A DNA stretch of 9,433 nt from an uncultured Zetaproteobacteria bacterium (GTDB lineage: Bacteria > Pseudomonadota > Zetaproteobacteria > Mariprofundales > Mariprofundaceae), in assembly GCA_947311795.1 (NCBI GenBank), contig CAMZLX010000138.1, forward strand, positions 1-9,433. The letters are read 5' to 3'. Below are positions 6,881 to 9,433 of the stretch, piece by piece. A program made the position numbers and the translations under genes. The notes under the pieces were generated by a model. It was not told the DNA's origin and did not search any database. It saw only the letters and a program-made list of their open reading frames with translations. How positions within the stretch are numbered: the stretch's first letter is position 1; the number at the start of each line of letters is the position of its first letter.

Positions 6881-7705
6881 CTATATTTTTACGACTTCAT
6901 CAATCTTTTTCAATGTTTGCAACAAACCTTTTAAATCAGATAAACGCACAGAATTGGGCCCATCTGACTTCGCGTTATCAGGGTCAGGATGCACTTCCAT
7001 AAACACTGCCGCCACACCAATACTTACGGCTGCACGTGACAAGCCTGGGACATATTCCCGATTGCCTCCTGTTGCACCACCAAGCCCACCCGGCTGCTGC
7101 ACTGAATGCGTGGCATCATAGACCACAGGTGCACCTGTTTCCGCCATCACCATTAATGAACGAAAGTCAGACACTAGATTATTATAACCAAAACTTGTAC
7201 CTCGGTCACACAACATAATATCCGTGTTTCCTGTTGATTTTGCTTTTTCTAACACATGCGGCATATCCCACGGCGCTAGAAACTGCCCTTTTTTGATGTT
7301 CACGGGTATGCCTGCTTTGGCAACAGCGGTAATAAAATCCGTTTGCCTGCATAAAAATGCAGGTGTTTGCATAATATCTGCAACTTTAGCCACTTTCCCC
7401 ACCTGTTCAGGCGTGTGAATGTCGGTGATAATCGGTACACCGACATCATCTTTAACCCGCTGCAAAATGCGCAAGCCTTCATCCAAACCAGGGCCGCGAA
7501 AACCATCCACACTTGTTCTGTTTGCTTTATCAAAGCTGGATTTAAACACCAAGTTTACACCCACTTCAGCACAAATGTCGCGAATATCCGCTGCCACTTG
7601 TAAGCTAAAGTCTTCGCCCTCAATCACACAAGGCCCCGCAAACAAGACAAAGGGTAAGTCATTGCCAATCTTAAAGTCTGCGACTTGGATATGATGTTGT
7701 TTCAT
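6881..7705 (-). CDS. kdsA: 3-deoxy-D-manno-octulosonate 8-phosphate synthase (KDO-8-P synthase), metal-dependent type
   Basis: Condenses phosphoenolpyruvate with arabinose 5-phosphate to give KDO-8-phosphate, the committed step to the inner-core sugar of lipopolysaccharide. The length of 274 residues is slightly below the E. coli form (284). The family signatures are FKSSFDKANRTS (54-65), FRGPGL, TDIHTPEQ, IMQTPAFLCRQTD (111-123), KKGQFLAPWD and DRGTSFGYNNLV. The N-terminal strand reads AGPCVIEG, with Cys26 where E. coli has the Asn of the metal-independent class. H200 (DATHSVQ), E237 (FMEVHP) and D248 complete the metal site described for the Aquifex enzyme. The ATG at 7705 overlaps the pyrG stop as ATGA, and AAGGCG about 7 bases upstream can serve as ribosome binding site. 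Co-expression with pyrG makes sense because KDO is activated with CTP. Confidence 0.96.
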   Translation of the reverse strand: MKQHHIQVADFKIGNDLPFVLFAGPCVIEGEDFSLQVAADIRDICAEVGVNLVFKSSFDKANRTSVDGFRGPGLDEGLRILQRVKDDVGVPIITDIHTPEQVGKVAKVADIMQTPAFLCRQTDFITAVAKAGIPVNIKKGQFLAPWDMPHVLEKAKSTGNTDIMLCDRGTSFGYNNLVSDFRSLMVMAETGAPVVYDATHSVQQPGGLGGATGGNREYVPGLSRAAVSIGVAAVFMEVHPDPDNAKSDGPNSVRLSDLKGLLQTLKKIDEVVKI

Positions 7706-9348
7706 GCTTGTTCGCCTTGTGCTTTGGCTGCACCTACAAAGCCTGCAAACAAAGGATGCGGCGCATAAGGGCGCGATTTGAACTCAGGATGAAATTGGCT
7801 GGCAACAAACCACGGGTGATCTGCAATCTCAACCATTTCCACCAAAGAATTATCGGGTAATGTACCCGACACAATCAAACCCGCCGCTTCCAATTGGGCG
7901 CGATAGGTATTGTTAAACTCATATCTATGGCGGTGACGTTCACTAATATCTGACTGTGCATACGCTTGACCTGCAAGCGTACCTTCAATCACTTTACACG
8001 GATAAGCACCCAAACGCATAGTGCCACCCATATCCGATGACTCATCACGGGTTACTTTTTTACCATCTTCTTCCCACTCTGTCATCAAAGCAATCACAGG
8101 GTGCGGCGTATTTCCATCAAATTCACTGCTGTTGGCATCTGCCAAACCTGCAACATTGCGTGCAAATTCAATCACTGCCATTTGCATACCTAGGCAAATA
8201 CCCAAAAAAGGTTTTTGATGTTCACGCGCATATTGAATCGCTTTCATTTTACCCATGGTACCACGGCTACCAAAACCACCTGGCACCAAAATACCATCCA
8301 CATCAGCCAAAGCTGACATATCGTCATTCTCAAGCGATTCAGAATCAATATAATTAATCATTACGCGCACATTATGCGCCATACCACCATGAATCAGTGA
8401 TTCATTGATGGATTTATAAGCATCTGCAAGTTTGATGTATTTACCCACAATACCAATGCGAATCACACGCTCGGGCGTGCGGATTTTGTGGCATACATCA
8501 TCCCAAACGCTTAAATCAGGTTGACCTGTTTCAATGCCAAACTGGTCTAACAATACACGACCTAACCCACCATCGCGTAAAACCAAAGGCACAGCATAAA
8601 TCGTATCCACATCAGGCAAAGCAATCACTGCATCTTTCTCAACATTACAAAACAGTGCAATTTTATCCCGCTCACCTTGAGGAAGCGCAACTTCACTGCG
8701 GCATAACAATGCATCAGGTTGAATCCCAATTTCACGCAGCTTTTGCACAGAATGTTGTGTTGGTTTGGTTTTTAGCTCGCCCGCAGTTGCAATATAAGGT
8801 AATAGGGTCAAGTGAATAAATGCCGTGTTTTTGCGTCCAAGCTCAAACCTAAGCTGACGAATGGCTTCCAAAAAGGGCAAAGATTCAATATCACCAACAG
8901 TGCCCCCGATTTCAACCAATGCGATATCCACATTATCTTCACGAAGCGACAAAATACCTGCTTTGATTTCATCCGTGATATGCGGAATCACTTGCACGGT
9001 TGCGCCCAAATAATCACCGCGACGTTCTTTGCGAATCACAGATTCATACACACGCCCCGTAGTTAAGTTAGAGCGCCTGCTCATATCGGCATGGGTAAAG
9101 CGTTCGTAATAGCCCAGGTCCAGGTCAGTTTCTGCACCATCATCGGTGACAAACACCTCACCATGTTGGTAAGGGCTCATGGTTCCAGGGTCTACGTTAA
9201 TATAGGGGTCAAGCTTTTGCATGGTCACAGAAAGACCGCGCGCTTCGAATAATGCAGCTAAAGATGCTGCCGCAATGCCCTTCCCTAAAGAAGAGACAAC
9301 CCCGCCAGTTACAAAGATAAAACGTGTTTGTTTATTTGTTTGATTCAT
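7702..9348 (-). CDS. pyrG: CTP synthase (glutamine-hydrolysing)
   Basis: Aminates UTP to CTP using ATP and glutamine, the last step of pyrimidine nucleotide synthesis. With the start at ATG 9348 it is 548 residues (E. coli 545). The N-terminal amidoligase domain (about 1-270) opens with FIFVTGGVVSSLGKG (10-24) and contains QKLDPYINVDPGTMSPYQHG (44-63) and VEIGGTVGDIES. The C-terminal class I glutaminase domain (about 295-540) has the oxyanion stretch VPGGFGSRG, nucleophile Cys385 in GICLGMQ, and His520 and Glu522 in SQFHPEF. An in-frame GTG at 9375 would add nine residues; neither start has a strong ribosome binding site. I prefer the ATG because the family begins shortly before the YIFVTGG strand. 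The 3' end overlaps kdsA by four bases. It is the first gene of the block visible here. Confidence 0.96.
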   Translation of the reverse strand: MNQTNKQTRFIFVTGGVVSSLGKGIAAASLAALFEARGLSVTMQKLDPYINVDPGTMSPYQHGEVFVTDDGAETDLDLGYYERFTHADMSRRSNLTTGRVYESVIRKERRGDYLGATVQVIPHITDEIKAGILSLREDNVDIALVEIGGTVGDIESLPFLEAIRQLRFELGRKNTAFIHLTLLPYIATAGELKTKPTQHSVQKLREIGIQPDALLCRSEVALPQGERDKIALFCNVEKDAVIALPDVDTIYAVPLVLRDGGLGRVLLDQFGIETGQPDLSVWDDVCHKIRTPERVIRIGIVGKYIKLADAYKSINESLIHGGMAHNVRVMINYIDSESLENDDMSALADVDGILVPGGFGSRGTMGKMKAIQYAREHQKPFLGICLGMQMAVIEFARNVAGLADANSSEFDGNTPHPVIALMTEWEEDGKKVTRDESSDMGGTMRLGAYPCKVIEGTLAGQAYAQSDISERHRHRYEFNNTYRAQLEAAGLIVSGTLPDNSLVEMVEIADHPWFVASQFHPEFKSRPYAPHPLFAGFVGAAKAQGEQA

Positions 9349-9396
9349 GTCGGGCGCGGAAGTTATCAGAAGCACACCAAGCTTTCCAGTTTTTTG

Positions 9397-9421
9397 ATGT
9401 AAAAATATTTTAGATTTACAT
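9397..9421. repeat. AT-rich dyad upstream of pyrG
   Basis: ATGTAAA (9397-9403) and TTTACAT (9415-9421) are perfect inverted arms around an 11-base AT-rich spacer, about 50 bases upstream of the pyrG ATG. The spacing resembles an operator dyad, and a minus-strand TAAAAT that could serve as a -10 lies between the arms. The region that would hold the -35 element is cut off by the window edge, so no promoter call is made. Confidence 0.35.
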
Positions 9422-9433
9422 AACTTAGGCAGG

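Noticed and set aside
6853..6900. Possible internal promoter for eno (TATAGT overlapping the kdsA stop)
   Set aside because: No hexamer resembling -35 lies at suitable spacing, and the region is AT-rich enough to give such a match by chance.
6627..7121. Plus-strand open frame of 164 codons
   Set aside because: It is antisense to the eno 5' end, the eno-kdsA gap and the kdsA 3' end. It shows no family resemblance, and the minus-strand genes are certain.
1..9433. A novel defence, mobile or biosynthetic system
   Set aside because: Every gene is a well-known housekeeping family, intergenic gaps are at most about 85 bases, and there is no integrase, transposase, tRNA attachment site or repeat array.

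Overview
The window is a compact, one-directional block of conserved bacterial housekeeping genes, all on the minus strand. In transcription order (high to low coordinates) they are pyrG, kdsA, eno, ftsB, gltX, cysS, an lptF-type permease gene and the 5' two-thirds of prfC, which runs off the left edge. I see no RNA gene, insertion sequence, CRISPR array, phage gene or plasmid gene. No gene is visibly broken. The longer plus-strand open frames lie antisense to real genes and encode nothing I recognise.

Organism: the cell makes KDO (kdsA) and exports lipopolysaccharide (lptF family), so it is a Gram-negative outer-membrane bacterium. The run pyrG-kdsA-eno-ftsB is the order known from Gammaproteobacteria and close relatives. 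In E. coli-type genomes ispD and ispF follow ftsB, whereas here gltX and cysS do. This fits a proteobacterium outside the enteric group. A member of the Zetaproteobacteria or a deep gammaproteobacterium is my guess, with low confidence and no search behind it. Base composition looks moderately AT-rich and even across the window, with no sign of recent transfer.

Layout: 9349-9433 is the pyrG upstream region, with an AT-rich dyad. pyrG (CTP synthase) overlaps kdsA (KDO-8-phosphate synthase, with the residues of the metal-dependent class) by an ATGA. A 60-base gap before eno (enolase) contains a perfect 7-bp hairpin directly against the eno ribosome binding site. A 30-base gap before ftsB (divisome protein) contains a perfect 14-base palindrome. 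ftsB overlaps gltX (glutamyl-tRNA synthetase) by an ATGA, and gltX overlaps cysS (cysteinyl-tRNA synthetase) by 8 bases. A gap of about 50 bases leads to the lptF-type gene, and a 71-base gap with a plausible extended -10 promoter leads to prfC (release factor 3).

How the genes work together: pyrG supplies CTP, which is needed to activate KDO. kdsA makes the KDO precursor from phosphoenolpyruvate, the product of eno. The lptF product helps export the finished lipopolysaccharide. ftsB ties the set to cell division, and gltX, cysS and prfC serve translation. The overlaps and short gaps suggest that pyrG to lptF can be co-transcribed, with prfC probably having its own promoter. The most useful points beyond gene naming are the two small structures flanking eno, the start-codon corrections for eno, pyrG and lptF, the metal-dependent KdsA signature, and the absence of lptG next to lptF.
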